Part shown: positions 45,725-55,718 of the stretch, one piece after another | Layout: every line of letters starts with the position of its first letter | Numbering within the stretch: the stretch's first letter is position 1 | Source: Tateyamaria sp. ANG-S1 | GTDB taxonomy: Bacteria; Pseudomonadota; Alphaproteobacteria; Rhodobacterales; Rhodobacteraceae | Assembly (NCBI RefSeq): GCF_000814025.1 | Contig: NZ_JWLL01000006.1 | Location: 938,455 to 1,002,454 of the forward strand | Direction of reading: 5' to 3' | DNA: 64,000 nt | Position numbers and translations under genes: made by a program | Notes under the pieces: model-generated | Told to the model about the DNA's origin: nothing | The model's input: only the letters and a program-made list of their open reading frames with translations | Databases searched by the model: none

Positions 45725-46372
45725 ATGCCATCCGCTGATTTCACGCATGTCCGCACCTGGGTCTTTGACCTCGACAATACGCTGTATCCGCCCGCCGTAC
45801 GGCTTTTCGACCAGATCGAAGAGCGGATGAGGGCTTATGTCATGGACGCGCTGAACGTCACGCTGGCCGAGGCGGATCGGCTCCGCGTCCACTACTGGCA
45901 CACCCACGGCACGACATTGGCGGGGCTGATGCGCGAACACGATCTTGATCCAATGCCCTTTCTCGAGGACGTGCACGACATCTCTTTTGATCAGCTGACG
46001 CCGGACCCAGAGCTGGCGGCGCAAATCCGCGACCTGCCGGGGCGCAAGATCGTCTACACCAATGGCAGCGCCCCCTATGCCGCGCGGGTGCTTGAGGCCC
46101 GGGGCCTGTCCGGGCTGTTCGACGCGACCTATGGCGTGGAGCATGCGGATTTCCAGCCCAAGCCCGAGCGCGCCGCCTTTGTCCGTGTCTTCGGTCGCGA
46201 CGGGCTGGCGCCAGAAGCGGCCGCGATGTTCGAGGATGAGCCGCGCAACCTCGCCGTGCCGCATGATATGGGGATGCGGACCGTGCATGTCGCCCCAGCA
46301 CGCGCCGATGGCGAACATATCCATCACTACACGGACGACCTCGGCGCGTTTCTCGCGCGGCTGACAGGGTAG
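45725..46372 (+). CDS. HAD-superfamily pyrimidine 5'-nucleotidase
   Basis: A 215-residue HAD hydrolase: motif I VFDLDNTLYPP, motif II YTNGSA, motif III Lys in KPERAAF and motif IV FEDEPRNL. The LDNTLYPP form with a small helical cap is that of the SDT1/PhoG-like pyrimidine 5'-nucleotidases. ATG 45725 matches the start of homology; no strong ribosome site is visible. Confidence 0.85.
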   Translation: MPSADFTHVRTWVFDLDNTLYPPAVRLFDQIEERMRAYVMDALNVTLAEADRLRVHYWHTHGTTLAGLMREHDLDPMPFLEDVHDISFDQLTPDPELAAQIRDLPGRKIVYTNGSAPYAARVLEARGLSGLFDATYGVEHADFQPKPERAAFVRVFGRDGLAPEAAAMFEDEPRNLAVPHDMGMRTVHVAPARADGEHIHHYTDDLGAFLARLTG

Positions 46373-46433
46373 GACAGGATGCCGCCTTGGCCGTGCCAAT
46401 GCACAGCATAGGTTGGTGATGCGGAGGAAAGAG

Positions 46434-47639
46434 ATGACCAACACGTGTGACATTCTGATTTCCGGCGGCGGCATCGCCGGGCTTACGGCAGCGGCGGCCT
46501 TTGGCACCGCAGGGTTCAAAGTGATTTGCGTGGACCCAACCCCGCCGGTGACCAACCGCGATGCTGACGGCGCAGACATGCGCACGACGGCCATGCTGCA
46601 ACCAGCGCGCGCACTGCTTGACCGTGCAGGCGTGTGGGATGCCCTCGCGCCCCATGGCGCGGCGCTTGACGTGATGCAGATCGCCGATGCCGCGACCGAG
46701 ACGGGCGCTGCGCGTGAGGTCAAAGCCTTTCGCGCGTCCGACGTATCCGACCTGCCCTTCGGCTGGAACTTCCCCAACTGGCGGCTGCGGCGTGAAGTGC
46801 TGGCGCGCCTTGACGAATTGGACACCGTCGATTTCCGCCCCGGCACCGCCACGACCCGTTTCCTCGGCCGCACGGCAGAAGCCCGTGTCGGCCTAAGCGA
46901 CGGCACATCGGTCAAAGCGCGCCTTGTGATCGCCGCCGACGGGCGCAACTCGCCCATGCGTCAGGCGGCAGGCATCGGCGTTACAACAAAGCGCTACGGT
47001 CAGAAGGCGCTCGCCTTCGCCGTCACGCATCCGATCCCACACGACAATGTCTCGACCGAAGTGCACCGCACCGGAGGCCCCTTCACCCTCGTGCCACTGC
47101 CCGATCACGACGGGATGCCCTGCTCGGCCATCGTCTGGATGGATGATGGCCCAAAATCGGTCGCGCGGATGGCACTGGACAAGGAGGCGTTCGAAGCCGA
47201 GATGACCGAGCGCAGCTGCCATATCCTCGGGCCGCTGAGCCTCGCCTCGCGCCGGTCGATCTGGCCCATCATCAGCCAGATCGCCGACCGGCTGAACGCA
47301 ACCCGACTGGCCCTGATCGCAGAGGCTGCGCATGTTGTGCCCCCAATCGGGGCGCAGGGACTGAACATGTCGCTGGCGGATACGACAACGCTGCTGGATC
47401 TGGCGATTGCCCACCCGGACACGCTGGGCGACGCCAAAATGCTCGACGCCTATCACGCTGCACGCTACAGGGATATCCGGATGCGGGTGACGGGCATCGA
47501 CCTGCTGAACCGCACCAGCCAGGCGACATCACCGCTGGCCCGCGATGCGCGCGCCATGGGTCTGAAAGCCCTGCACGAGATCGCACCGGTGCGCAAAACC
47601 CTGATGAAACTGGGACTTGGCGTTCAGGCGGCAGGCTAA
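46434..47639 (+). CDS. UbiH/UbiF/COQ6-family FAD monooxygenase
   Basis: A 401-residue flavoprotein hydroxylase with the FAD motif ILISGGGIAGLTAA, the conserved DG motif VIAADGRNSPMRQAAGI and the C-terminal GAQGLNMSLADTTTLLDL. This family hydroxylates the ubiquinone ring; the exact position cannot be read from sequence. ATG 46434 has GGAGGAAA seven bases upstream, preferred over the TTG at 46413. Confidence 0.88.
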   Translation: MTNTCDILISGGGIAGLTAAAAFGTAGFKVICVDPTPPVTNRDADGADMRTTAMLQPARALLDRAGVWDALAPHGAALDVMQIADAATETGAAREVKAFRASDVSDLPFGWNFPNWRLRREVLARLDELDTVDFRPGTATTRFLGRTAEARVGLSDGTSVKARLVIAADGRNSPMRQAAGIGVTTKRYGQKALAFAVTHPIPHDNVSTEVHRTGGPFTLVPLPDHDGMPCSAIVWMDDGPKSVARMALDKEAFEAEMTERSCHILGPLSLASRRSIWPIISQIADRLNATRLALIAEAAHVVPPIGAQGLNMSLADTTTLLDLAIAHPDTLGDAKMLDAYHAARYRDIRMRVTGIDLLNRTSQATSPLARDARAMGLKALHEIAPVRKTLMKLGLGVQAAG

Positions 47640-47669
47640 GGCGGAGGACATCTCCGCCTTACGAGTGCC

Positions 47670-48797
47670 TCAGAGCACCTGATCAACAACGCGCTTCAAG
47701 CGCGCGACAGTACCGTCAACATCATAGAGTTTGTCGAGACCAAAAAGCCCAAGCCGGAAGGTCCGGAAGTCCGCAGGTTCATCGCATTGAAGCGGCACAC
47801 CGGCGGCAATCTGCATCCCTTCCGCCGCAAAACGCTTGCCTGTCTGGATGTCGGGATCAGCAGTGTAGCTCACAACCACACCCGGCGCGCCAAACCCGTC
47901 AGCAGCGACTGATGTCACGCCCTTCTCAGCAAGCATCGAGCGCACCGCGCCACCCAAGGCCCACTGCGCGTCCTTCAGCTTGTCAAACCCATACGCCTGC
48001 GTCTCTTTCATCGTATCGCGGAAATCGCGCAGCGCGTCCGTCGGCATCGTCGCGTGATAGGCATGACCACCGCCCTCATAGGCCATCATGATCTGGTGCC
48101 ACTTCTTCAAGTCAATCGCGAAGCTGTCCGAGGTTGTTTCCTCCATCCGCGCCACAGCCCGCTCCGACAGCATGACAAGCCCTGCACAGGGCGACGCGCT
48201 CCACCCCTTCTGCGGGGCCGAGATCAGTACATCGACGCCCAAGCCGCGCATATCGACCCATGCACATCCCGACGCGATGCAATCCAGCACCATCAGCGCA
48301 CCCACCTCGTGCGCGGCGGCGGCAATTGCTGCGATGTAGTCATCCGGCAGGATCACACCCGCGCTGGTTTCCACATGCGGGGCAAAGACGACATCCGGCT
48401 TCTGCTCGCGGATCGCATCGACTACAGTCTCGATCGGCGCAGGCGCAAAGGGCGATGGCGACGCATTCCCGGTCTGGCGGGCCTTCAACACAGTGGTGTT
48501 GGCCGTTAGCCCACCGGTCTCAAAGATCTGGCTCCAGCGGTACGAAAACCACCCGTTGCGCACGACCAGCACATCGGCGCCGCGCCCAAACTGACGGGCA
48601 ACCGCCTCCATCCCGAAGGTCCCGCCCCCCGGAACCACAACGACTGCATCGGCGGCGTACACCTCTTTCAGCATCGACGAGATGTCGTTCATCACACTTT
48701 GAAACGCGGCGCTCATATGGTTGAGCGACCGGTCGGTGAAGACGACGGAGAATTCCTCAAGACCCTGCGGGTCAATAGTATCCAGCAATGCGGGCAT
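47670..48797 (-). CDS. class V aminotransferase (serine/alanine-glyoxylate type)
   Basis: A 375-residue fold-type I PLP enzyme. N-terminal SLNHMSAAFQSVMNDISSMLKEVYAAD, glycine loop VVPGGGTFGMEAVARQF, cofactor Asp in MVLDCIASGCAWVDMRG and the PLP lysine in ISAPQKGWSASP. Similar to alanine-glyoxylate or serine-pyruvate aminotransferases; the actual donor and acceptor are uncertain. Convergent with the UbiH-like gene. Confidence 0.85.
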   Translation of the reverse strand: MPALLDTIDPQGLEEFSVVFTDRSLNHMSAAFQSVMNDISSMLKEVYAADAVVVVPGGGTFGMEAVARQFGRGADVLVVRNGWFSYRWSQIFETGGLTANTTVLKARQTGNASPSPFAPAPIETVVDAIREQKPDVVFAPHVETSAGVILPDDYIAAIAAAAHEVGALMVLDCIASGCAWVDMRGLGVDVLISAPQKGWSASPCAGLVMLSERAVARMEETTSDSFAIDLKKWHQIMMAYEGGGHAYHATMPTDALRDFRDTMKETQAYGFDKLKDAQWALGGAVRSMLAEKGVTSVAADGFGAPGVVVSYTADPDIQTGKRFAAEGMQIAAGVPLQCDEPADFRTFRLGLFGLDKLYDVDGTVARLKRVVDQVL

Positions 48798-48912
48798 GGT
48801 GATGTCCTTTCTCTTTCAGCAGCACATAGCGGCTTGGGCGCGCAGGAACAAAGCCTATCACGGTATACATTCGCGGCAGTGCGGCATGGCGCGCCGCCGA
48901 TGGGAAACCCCG

Positions 48913-49371
48913 TCAGCCAATCGGCCCCGGTCGGCGCTCTTCGCTGAGCAGCACATTCGCCTCGACCTCACCCGCACCGGGCAGGGTCATGATGCGGCGG
49001 CGCAGGACACGCTCGAAGTCCGGCAGGTCACGGGCGACGACACGCAGACGGTAATCATAGAGACCCAGAACATGCTCCACCGTTTGCACTTCGGGGATCG
49101 CCGAAACAGCGCGTTCAAAATCCTCAAGGCTCACGCGACCTTTCGTTGCCAGCTTAACGCCCAGAAAGACGGTCACCCCAAATCCTAGCTTCTCGGCATC
49201 CAGAACCAACCGCTGCCCCCGGATCACACCCGCCTCGCGCAAACGCTTGATGCGCCGCCACGCGGCAGGCTGAGACAATCCGCACGCCCGCCCAACCGCA
49301 CCGGCCCCCTGCCCGGCATCTTCGGCCAACAGGCGCAAAATCGCGAAATCGGTCGCATCCAGATCGATCAC
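48913..49371 (-). CDS. Lrp/AsnC family regulator (second of a pair)
   Basis: A 152-residue protein: N-terminal HTH (LLAEDAGQGAGAVGRACGLSQPAAWRRIKRLREAGVI, about 14-50) and C-terminal RAM/ASNC ligand domain (VTVFLGVKL, VLGLYDYRLRVVARDLPDF). It overlaps the upstream Lrp gene by 4 nt. The pair is divergent from ilvC, suggesting control by amino acids, perhaps as a hetero-oligomer. Confidence 0.88.
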   Translation of the reverse strand: MIDLDATDFAILRLLAEDAGQGAGAVGRACGLSQPAAWRRIKRLREAGVIRGQRLVLDAEKLGFGVTVFLGVKLATKGRVSLEDFERAVSAIPEVQTVEHVLGLYDYRLRVVARDLPDFERVLRRRIMTLPGAGEVEANVLLSEERRPGPIG

Positions 49372-49823
49372 AGCGGCAGCCCCTCGTCGCTTTTGATCCG
49401 CGCGACCTGCATCAACGCCTCAATGTCCGCGATATGCGGCAAGGTCAGGATGCGACTGCGATAGAGGTGCTGGTAGTGGCTCATATCCGGCGCAATGACC
49501 GACAGGCGCACATCAACGCGACCAAGAAAGGTCTGGATCTCAATGACCTCCGGCACCTCACGCGCCGCCTCAATGAACTCGTCGAACGCGCGGGATTGTG
49601 TCTTGTCCAAGGTCACGCGCAGCGACACCTCAACAGCGTACCCAAGCGCCCCCCAATCAATGACTGCCTGCACACCCTTAACCAACCCGGCCTCGCGCAA
49701 CTTGGCCTGACGTCGCGCCAACTGCCCCGGACTCACCCGCGCCCGCTCCGCCAGCTCGGCAGGTGCAAGTGAAGGGTCTGCCTGCCATTGCCGCAGTATG
49801 CGCCGGTCAGCATCATCAAGCAT
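49368..49823 (-). CDS. Lrp/AsnC family regulator (first of a pair)
   Basis: A 151-residue Lrp-type protein with HTH (LAPAELAERARVSPGQLARRQAKLREAGLV, about 18-47) and a RAM domain (YAVEVSLRVTLD, TFLGRVDVRLSVIAPD). ATG 49823 is chosen over the longer open frame, which has no homology. It is adjacent to and divergent from ilvC across 133 nt. A local Lrp-ilvC regulatory link is plausible but unproven. Confidence 0.88.
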   Translation of the reverse strand: MLDDADRRILRQWQADPSLAPAELAERARVSPGQLARRQAKLREAGLVKGVQAVIDWGALGYAVEVSLRVTLDKTQSRAFDEFIEAAREVPEVIEIQTFLGRVDVRLSVIAPDMSHYQHLYRSRILTLPHIADIEALMQVARIKSDEGLPL

Positions 49824-49862
49824 GATATTTGCGAGTTTCCTGAATTTGACGAATGATCCAAT

Positions 49863-49884
49863 CTTCATCTTGCCAAATAAACTC
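49863..49884 (+). repeat. dispersed element, family B head, in the lrp-ilvC promoter region
   Basis: CTTCATCTTGCCAAATAAAC-TC matches the heads at 53351 and 60280 apart from one base in the shared part, but the G/C hairpin tail is missing and the copy lies upstream of ilvC rather than after a gene. Confidence 0.65.
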
Positions 49885-49923
49885 AAAACACAACGCTGAC
49901 CAGAGGCAACATCGCCCGTATAA

Positions 49924-50979
<1,056 letters not shown>

Positions 50980-51010
50980 AACCCGTAGGGTGCGCATTCA
51001 CTGCGCACCG

Positions 51011-51697
51011 CTACCCGACGTCTGGAAAGGCCGCTGCAAAAGCGGCCTTTCCTTTTTCCGTCACCAGCACGGCCCGACTGCCTGTATCCCGACGCATCCA
51101 CGCCTGATCTTCCATACGTTTCAGAATGGCACGCCCCAAAGACCCAGCCAGATGATTGCGCCGCTCCGACCAATCCAGACAGGTCCGGCACATGCGCGCC
51201 CGTCCCGCCTCCAACCCGGCGACATCAACACCGAACCAGGTGACAAAGTCGCGCCCCGCGCCTGTTAGCGCCACATCCTCACCGTGCTCGGCCAGCAATC
51301 CGCGCGCGACAAGGCTGCGATACATCTGCACGCCCATCCGCCCAGCCAGATGGTTGTAGCACACCCGCGCCACCTGCATCTGCGCGTCCTTCGGCCCGGT
51401 GCGTACCCGCGTGGCCCCCTTGCGCGCCGCAAGCCCCATCAGCGCCTCAAGCACACCAGCGACCTCGGCATCCGCCAGATTGAAGTACTTGTGCCGCCCC
51501 GATTTGCGCGGTGCGATCAACTCGGCATCCGCCAGCTTCGACAAATGCCCACTGGCCGTCGATAGGCCCACACCCGCCTCCTCCGCCAATTCAGACGCGG
51601 TCAACGCCCGCCCATCCATAAGCGCCGTCAGGATGTTCGCCCGCGCCGGATCACCGATCAGCGCCGCGATGTGAGAGATGTCTGGACCTTCCTTCAT
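51011..51697 (-). CDS. ArsR-family winged-helix regulator
   Basis: A 228-residue protein: ArsR-type DNA-binding domain (MDGRALTASELAEEAGVGLSTASGHLSKLADAELI, about 27-62) and an uncharacterised C-terminal half with an MCRTCLDWSERRNHLAG segment whose CxxC may bind metal. Longer than minimal ArsR repressors. Divergent from a NIPSNAP-ABM-EamA operon across 71 nt, so it is the likely regulator of that operon. Its last codons are formed by the stem of the ilvC terminator. Confidence 0.85.
   Translation of the reverse strand: MKEGPDISHIAALIGDPARANILTALMDGRALTASELAEEAGVGLSTASGHLSKLADAELIAPRKSGRHKYFNLADAEVAGVLEALMGLAARKGATRVRTGPKDAQMQVARVCYNHLAGRMGVQMYRSLVARGLLAEHGEDVALTGAGRDFVTWFGVDVAGLEAGRARMCRTCLDWSERRNHLAGSLGRAILKRMEDQAWMRRDTGSRAVLVTEKGKAAFAAAFPDVG
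51024..51057 (+). terminator. ilvC terminator embedded in the arsR coding end
   Basis: GGAAAGGCCGC and GCGGCCTTTCC form a perfect 11-bp stem with a TGCAAAA loop, followed by TTTTT. The whole structure lies within the 3' end of the convergent regulator gene and encodes its KAAFAAAF tail. Confidence 0.88.
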
Positions 51698-51768
51698 AGT
51701 TCGACCGTAGCCGAAGCATTCCCGTCCGTCAAAGTGCTAGCCAATGCGCAGCAACGAAAGGACAACAC

Positions 51769-52092
51769 ATGCTCACCTGCATCATCCAGTATCAAATCGA
51801 CCCCACCAAACGCGCAGCGTTCGCTGAATACGGCGCACGCTGGGGCCAGTGCATCCCCCGCTGCGGCGCCGACCTTGTGGGATATTTTGCACCATACGAA
51901 GGGTCCTCTACCCTCGCCTACGGCATCTATCACATTGAAAACCTTGCCGCTTATGAACAATACCGCGCCCGCCTCGCAGCCGACCCACAAGGACGTGAAA
52001 ATTACCTGTTTGCACAATCCGAGAAATTCATTCTCAAGGAAGACAGGACATGGCTGCAAAACGTGTCCGCACCACAGGGAGGCTCCACATGA
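51769..52092 (+). CDS. NIPSNAP family protein
   Basis: A 107-residue dimeric alpha-beta barrel protein with the opening MLTCIIQYQIDPTKRAAFAEYGARW and LVGYFAPYEGSSTLAYGIYHI, typical of NIPSNAP. AAAGGACA precedes the start. Its stop overlaps the start of the next gene (ATGA). Confidence 0.85.
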   Translation: MLTCIIQYQIDPTKRAAFAEYGARWGQCIPRCGADLVGYFAPYEGSSTLAYGIYHIENLAAYEQYRARLAADPQGRENYLFAQSEKFILKEDRTWLQNVSAPQGGST

Positions 52093-52436
52093 TTGCTGTT
52101 ATCTTCGAGGTCTGGCCGAAGGACGGCCACCGCACGCCCTATCTGAACCGGGCCGCAGCCCTCAAGGACCACCTGAGCGACATCCCCGGCTTCATCTCGG
52201 TCGAACGTTTCGAAAGCCTTGTCGAGCCGGGCAAGCTCCTGTCGCTATCCTTCTGGGAGGACGAAGCCGCACTGGAACACTGGCGCAAACTCCCCGAACA
52301 TCGCGTTGCCCAAAGCGCGGGTCGCGACATTCACTTCGACAACTACCGGCTGCGTGTCGCTGGCGTCATCCGCGACTACGGCATGACCGAACGCGATCAG
52401 GCGCCGACCGACAGCAAGGCCCTGCATGACCGATAG
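52089..52436 (+). CDS. antibiotic biosynthesis monooxygenase (ABM) domain protein
   Basis: A 115-residue ferredoxin-like-fold ABM protein: MIAVIFEVWPKDGH, LSDIPGFISVERFESL, LLSLSFWEDEAALEHWRKLPEHR. Such small proteins may act as cofactor-free oxygenases, but no substrate can be deduced. Overlaps NIPSNAP upstream by 4 nt and the transporter downstream by 11 nt, so the three are translationally coupled. Confidence 0.85.
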   Translation: MIAVIFEVWPKDGHRTPYLNRAAALKDHLSDIPGFISVERFESLVEPGKLLSLSFWEDEAALEHWRKLPEHRVAQSAGRDIHFDNYRLRVAGVIRDYGMTERDQAPTDSKALHDR

Positions 52437-53343
52437 CCCTAAGATCACGGGCACAAGCTGGCTGATGGTTGCCATCCTTGGGTTTACCTGGGGTGGCACG
52501 TTCCTTGTGACGGAAATCGCGCTGCGCGGGATCACGCCGTTCTGGCTGGCGGCCGGGCGCATCTGCTTTGCCGCCGTCCTGATGGTGGCGATCTGGCAGG
52601 CGCTCGGCGGCAAGCTGTTCAAAAACCCAACTACACCAGACACTTGGACAGCAGTGGTGGCCATAGGCGCCTTCAGCTCGGCCATCCCCTTCATGCTGCT
52701 TGCCTGGGGTCAGCAATACGTCACCTCGGGCTTCGCAGGCGTCTCAATGGCCTCCGTGGCGCTGATCGTGTTGCCGCTCTCGCACTTCTTTGTCCCTGGC
52801 GAACAGATGACGTGGCGGCGCTGCCTTGGCTTCATTATCGGTTTTGTCGGCGTCTGCATCCTGATCGGCGGACAAGCGTTCGAAACCAGCGGCGCACAGC
52901 TTGAGGCAGCGGGCCGCATCGCCTGCATCAGTGCCGCCTGCTGCTACGGCATCTCCTCCATCCTGATGCGTCGCCTGCCTGCGGTGGATCCCATCGGCCT
53001 CTCTACGGTACTGCTTTTGATCGCCGCCTGCATCACCCTGCCCGCCGCATGGATCGTCGAGGGGCCGCCACCCCTACCCGACACACAAACCCTGATCGTC
53101 ATCGCCTGCCTTGGCCTGATCCCTACAGCAGCAGCCAACATGCTGCGCGTCTTGGTGATCCGCAGCGCAGGCCCGGTGTTCATGTCGATCACGAATTACC
53201 AGGTACCGGTCTGGTCCGTGGTCATGGGCGCTCTGATCCTGAACGAGCCGCTGCCAGCAAGCCTCCTTTCGGCTATGGTACTCATCCTCGCAGGCGTCGG
53301 CCTCAGCCAATATGGCGCGCTCAGCAGGCTCTTTCCGCGCTGA
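52426..53343 (+). CDS. EamA/DMT superfamily transporter
   Basis: A 305-residue protein with ten membrane segments in two EamA repeats (WLMVAILGFTWGGTFLV start and the later CCYGISSILMRRLPAVDP). Members export amino acids or other small metabolites; the substrate is unknown. Last gene of the ArsR-linked operon, followed directly by a family B element. Confidence 0.88.
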   Translation: MTDSPKITGTSWLMVAILGFTWGGTFLVTEIALRGITPFWLAAGRICFAAVLMVAIWQALGGKLFKNPTTPDTWTAVVAIGAFSSAIPFMLLAWGQQYVTSGFAGVSMASVALIVLPLSHFFVPGEQMTWRRCLGFIIGFVGVCILIGGQAFETSGAQLEAAGRIACISAACCYGISSILMRRLPAVDPIGLSTVLLLIAACITLPAAWIVEGPPPLPDTQTLIVIACLGLIPTAAANMLRVLVIRSAGPVFMSITNYQVPVWSVVMGALILNEPLPASLLSAMVLILAGVGLSQYGALSRLFPR

Positions 53344-53350
53344 TCCACAC

Positions 53351-53383
53351 CTTCATCTTGCAAGATAAACTCCCCCCGGAGGG
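53351..53383 (+). repeat. dispersed 3'-end element, family B
   Basis: CTTCATCTTGCAAGATAAAC-TCC (53351-53373) followed by CCCCGGAGGG. It starts 7 nt after the EamA transporter stop in sense orientation. It includes the 12-bp palindrome ATCTTGCAAGAT. Confidence 0.75.
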
Positions 53384-53392
53384 TCGGTCAGC

Positions 53393-54739
53393 CTATTGTG
53401 TAATGGCCGCCTCCACCGCGCTGACCACATGATCCACGCTTGCGGTCAGCACAGCTTCATCCTCGCTCTCGGCCATCACACGGATCAGTGGCTCGGTCCC
53501 AGACTTGCGGATCAAAAGCCGCCCGTTGCCGTTCAATTGCCCTTCCGCTTCGGAAATCGCGGCTTTCACACTCTCCACCTCAAGCGGGGTTTGCCCCGCG
53601 GCAAAGCGCACATTCTTCAAAAGCTGCGGCACCGGGTCAAAGACGTGCAGCACTTCGCTCGCTTTTTTGCCGGATTGCACCAGCTCCGCGAGGAATTGCA
53701 GCCCGGCCATCAATCCGTCACCGGTGGTGGCATAGTCGGTCATCACAATATGACCCGACTGCTCGCCGCCCAGGTTGAAGTCGCCCTGCCGCATCCGCTC
53801 GACCACATAGCGGTCACCGACACCCGTGCGCTCCAACCGCACGCCATGTCCCTGCAAGAACCGCTCAAGACCAAGGTTCGACATCACCGTCGCCACCAGG
53901 GCGTTGTTCCGCAACCGCCCTTCTGACGCCCAGCGGGCGGCCATCAGCCCCATGAACTGGTCGCCATTTCCGACGCGCCCCTTTTCATCCAGCAGGATCA
54001 CACGGTCCGCGTCGCCATCAAGGCAGATGCCAACGTCAGCGCCATGCGCCACCACCGCCTCGGCCGCGGTTTGCGGATGCATCGAGCCGCAGCCCTCATT
54101 GATGTTATGCCCATTGGGCGACACACCCACAGGGATCACGGTCGCGCCAAGTTCCCACAACGCTTCGGGCGCCACGCGGTAGGATGCGCCATTCGCGCAG
54201 TCCACCACCACCTTCAGACCATCCAGCCGCATCTGTCGGGGAAACGAGGATTTCACCCGCTCCACATAGCGGAACCGGCCGTCGTCAATGCGCTTGGCGC
54301 GCCCGATTGTCCCCGCGGGGACAGGCTCAACCCCTTGGGACACAAGGTTTTCTATTTCGGCTTCGGCCGCGTCGCTCAGCTTGTAACCATCGGGGCCAAA
54401 GAACTTGATGCCGTTGTCGTGGGCCGGGTTGTGGCTGGCGGAAATCATCACGCCCAGGTCAGCGCGCATGGATCGGGTCAGCAGCCCAACCGCGGGTGTC
54501 GGCACTGGACCCAAGAGCAGAACATTCATACCCGTACTGGTCAGCCCAGCCGTCAGCGCGTTTTCGAACATGTAACCAGACAGGCGCGTATCCTTGCCGA
54601 TGACCACGCGGTGCACGCTGTCCCCGTCCCTGCGAAAGTACCGCCCCACAGCCGCACCGATGCGCAGCGCCATCTCGGCCGTCATGGGGGCCAGGTTTGC
54701 CGTGCCCCGGACGCCGTCCGTCCCGAAGAGTTTTGTCAT
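53393..54739 (-). CDS. glmM: phosphoglucosamine mutase
   Basis: Converts glucosamine-6-phosphate to glucosamine-1-phosphate for peptidoglycan and LPS precursors. The 448-residue protein begins [12 protein letters not shown], has the phospho-serine loop [12 protein letters not shown] (Ser102), the metal loop DGDADR and the C-terminal phosphate loop [13 protein letters not shown]. Start 54739 follows the folP stop with one base between. Its coding sequence contains the palindrome found again at 56693. Confidence 0.96.
   Translation of the reverse strand: MTKLFGTDGVRGTANLAPMTAEMALRIGAAVGRYFRRDGDSVHRVVIGKDTRLSGYMFENALTAGLTSTGMNVLLLGPVPTPAVGLLTRSMRADLGVMISASHNPAHDNGIKFFGPDGYKLSDAAEAEIENLVSQGVEPVPAGTIGRAKRIDDGRFRYVERVKSSFPRQMRLDGLKVVVDCANGASYRVAPEALWELGATVIPVGVSPNGHNINEGCGSMHPQTAAEAVVAHGADVGICLDGDADRVILLDEKGRVGNGDQFMGLMAARWASEGRLRNNALVATVMSNLGLERFLQGHGVRLERTGVGDRYVVERMRQGDFNLGGEQSGHIVMTDYATTGDGLMAGLQFLAELVQSGKKASEVLHVFDPVPQLLKNVRFAAGQTPLEVESVKAAISEAEGQLNGNGRLLIRKSGTEPLIRVMAESEDEAVLTASVDHVVSAVEAAITQ
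54308..54325. repeat. palindromic 18-nt sequence, copy 1 (inside glmM)
   Basis: TGTCCCCGCGGGGACAGG contains a 16-bp perfect palindrome. Identical to 56693-56710. Confidence 0.7.
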
Positions 54740-54740
54740 G

Positions 54741-55718
54741 TCAGGGATGTGCCACGGATGCGCGCCACAGCGCAATGGCCTGCGCATGGTCGGCGACGTC
54801 ATGCGCACGGATGATCTGCACGCCTTGGGCGATGGCAGCGAGGGCCACGGCGACGGACCCGGGCGTCCGCGCGGATGCCTCGGGCGCGTTCCCGAGTGTC
54901 CCGATAAACCGCTTGCGCGACGCCCCCAGCAGGATCGGCACACCTAGGCTGTGGAACAAGCTGATCCGGTTCAGAAGGGCCAGGTTGTGGTCCAGTGTCT
55001 TGCCAAAGCCGATGCCGGGATCGGCGATGATCCGGTCCTTGGCAACGCCTGCGGCCTGCAAAACTTCGATCCTTTCGGCGACGAAGTCGTACACATCCAG
55101 CAGCACATCGTCATAGGTCGGATTGTCCTGCATGGTCTGCGGATCGCCCTGCGCATGCATGACGCACACAGGCACGCCACGCGCGGCACAGAGTGGCGCG
55201 AGATCGGGATCATAGGTGAAGCCAGATACATCGTTGACGATGCTGGCACCCGCATCCAGTGCCGCCTCGGCCACCGCCGCCTTGCGCGTATCAATGGAGA
55301 TGGGCGTGGTGACACCTGCGGCACGCAAATCGCGGATCACGGGCGCGGTGCGTGCGATTTCCTCTTCCACATCGACGGTCTGCGCACCGGGTCGCGTGCT
55401 TTCGCCCCCGATATCGAGGATCTCCGCCCCCTGCCCGATCAGCGCCTGCCCGTGCGCCACAGCATCACTGCGCGCATTGTGTTGGCCACCGTCCGAGAAA
55501 CTGTCTGGCGTGGTGTTCAGGATGCCCATGATTTGCGGCGCGTCCCACGTCCGATCAAACGCCGCCCGCTCGGCAGTGGTCAACTCGGACACCGGCACCA
55601 CACGCGGCGCGGTATCGCGCGACAGCAGCTCCACATCCGTAAACCAACAGCCGCCACATGGGATCGCACCCGCCGGTCGGGCCGGACCGACCTGCATCAA
55701 CGGACGGACGTTCCGCAT
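54741..55718 (-). CDS. folP: dihydropteroate synthase
   Basis: Joins p-aminobenzoate to hydroxymethyl-dihydropterin pyrophosphate in folate synthesis. A 325-residue TIM barrel with [44 protein letters not shown] and DPGIGFGKT. The N-terminal 60 residues before the barrel exceed the classical length; the start at 55718 is kept because ATGA overlaps the folB stop. Confidence 0.95.
   Translation of the reverse strand: MRNVRPLMQVGPARPAGAIPCGGCWFTDVELLSRDTAPRVVPVSELTTAERAAFDRTWDAPQIMGILNTTPDSFSDGGQHNARSDAVAHGQALIGQGAEILDIGGESTRPGAQTVDVEEEIARTAPVIRDLRAAGVTTPISIDTRKAAVAEAALDAGASIVNDVSGFTYDPDLAPLCAARGVPVCVMHAQGDPQTMQDNPTYDDVLLDVYDFVAERIEVLQAAGVAKDRIIADPGIGFGKTLDHNLALLNRISLFHSLGVPILLGASRKRFIGTLGNAPEASARTPGSVAVALAAIAQGVQIIRAHDVADHAQAIALWRASVAHP

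Noticed and set aside
49368-49371. Interpretation of the Lrp pair as siroheme decarboxylase AhbA/AhbB (NirDLGH-like)
   Set aside because: Both proteins have normal Lrp HTH and RAM domains and sit beside ilvC, with no denitrification or heme d1 genes around.
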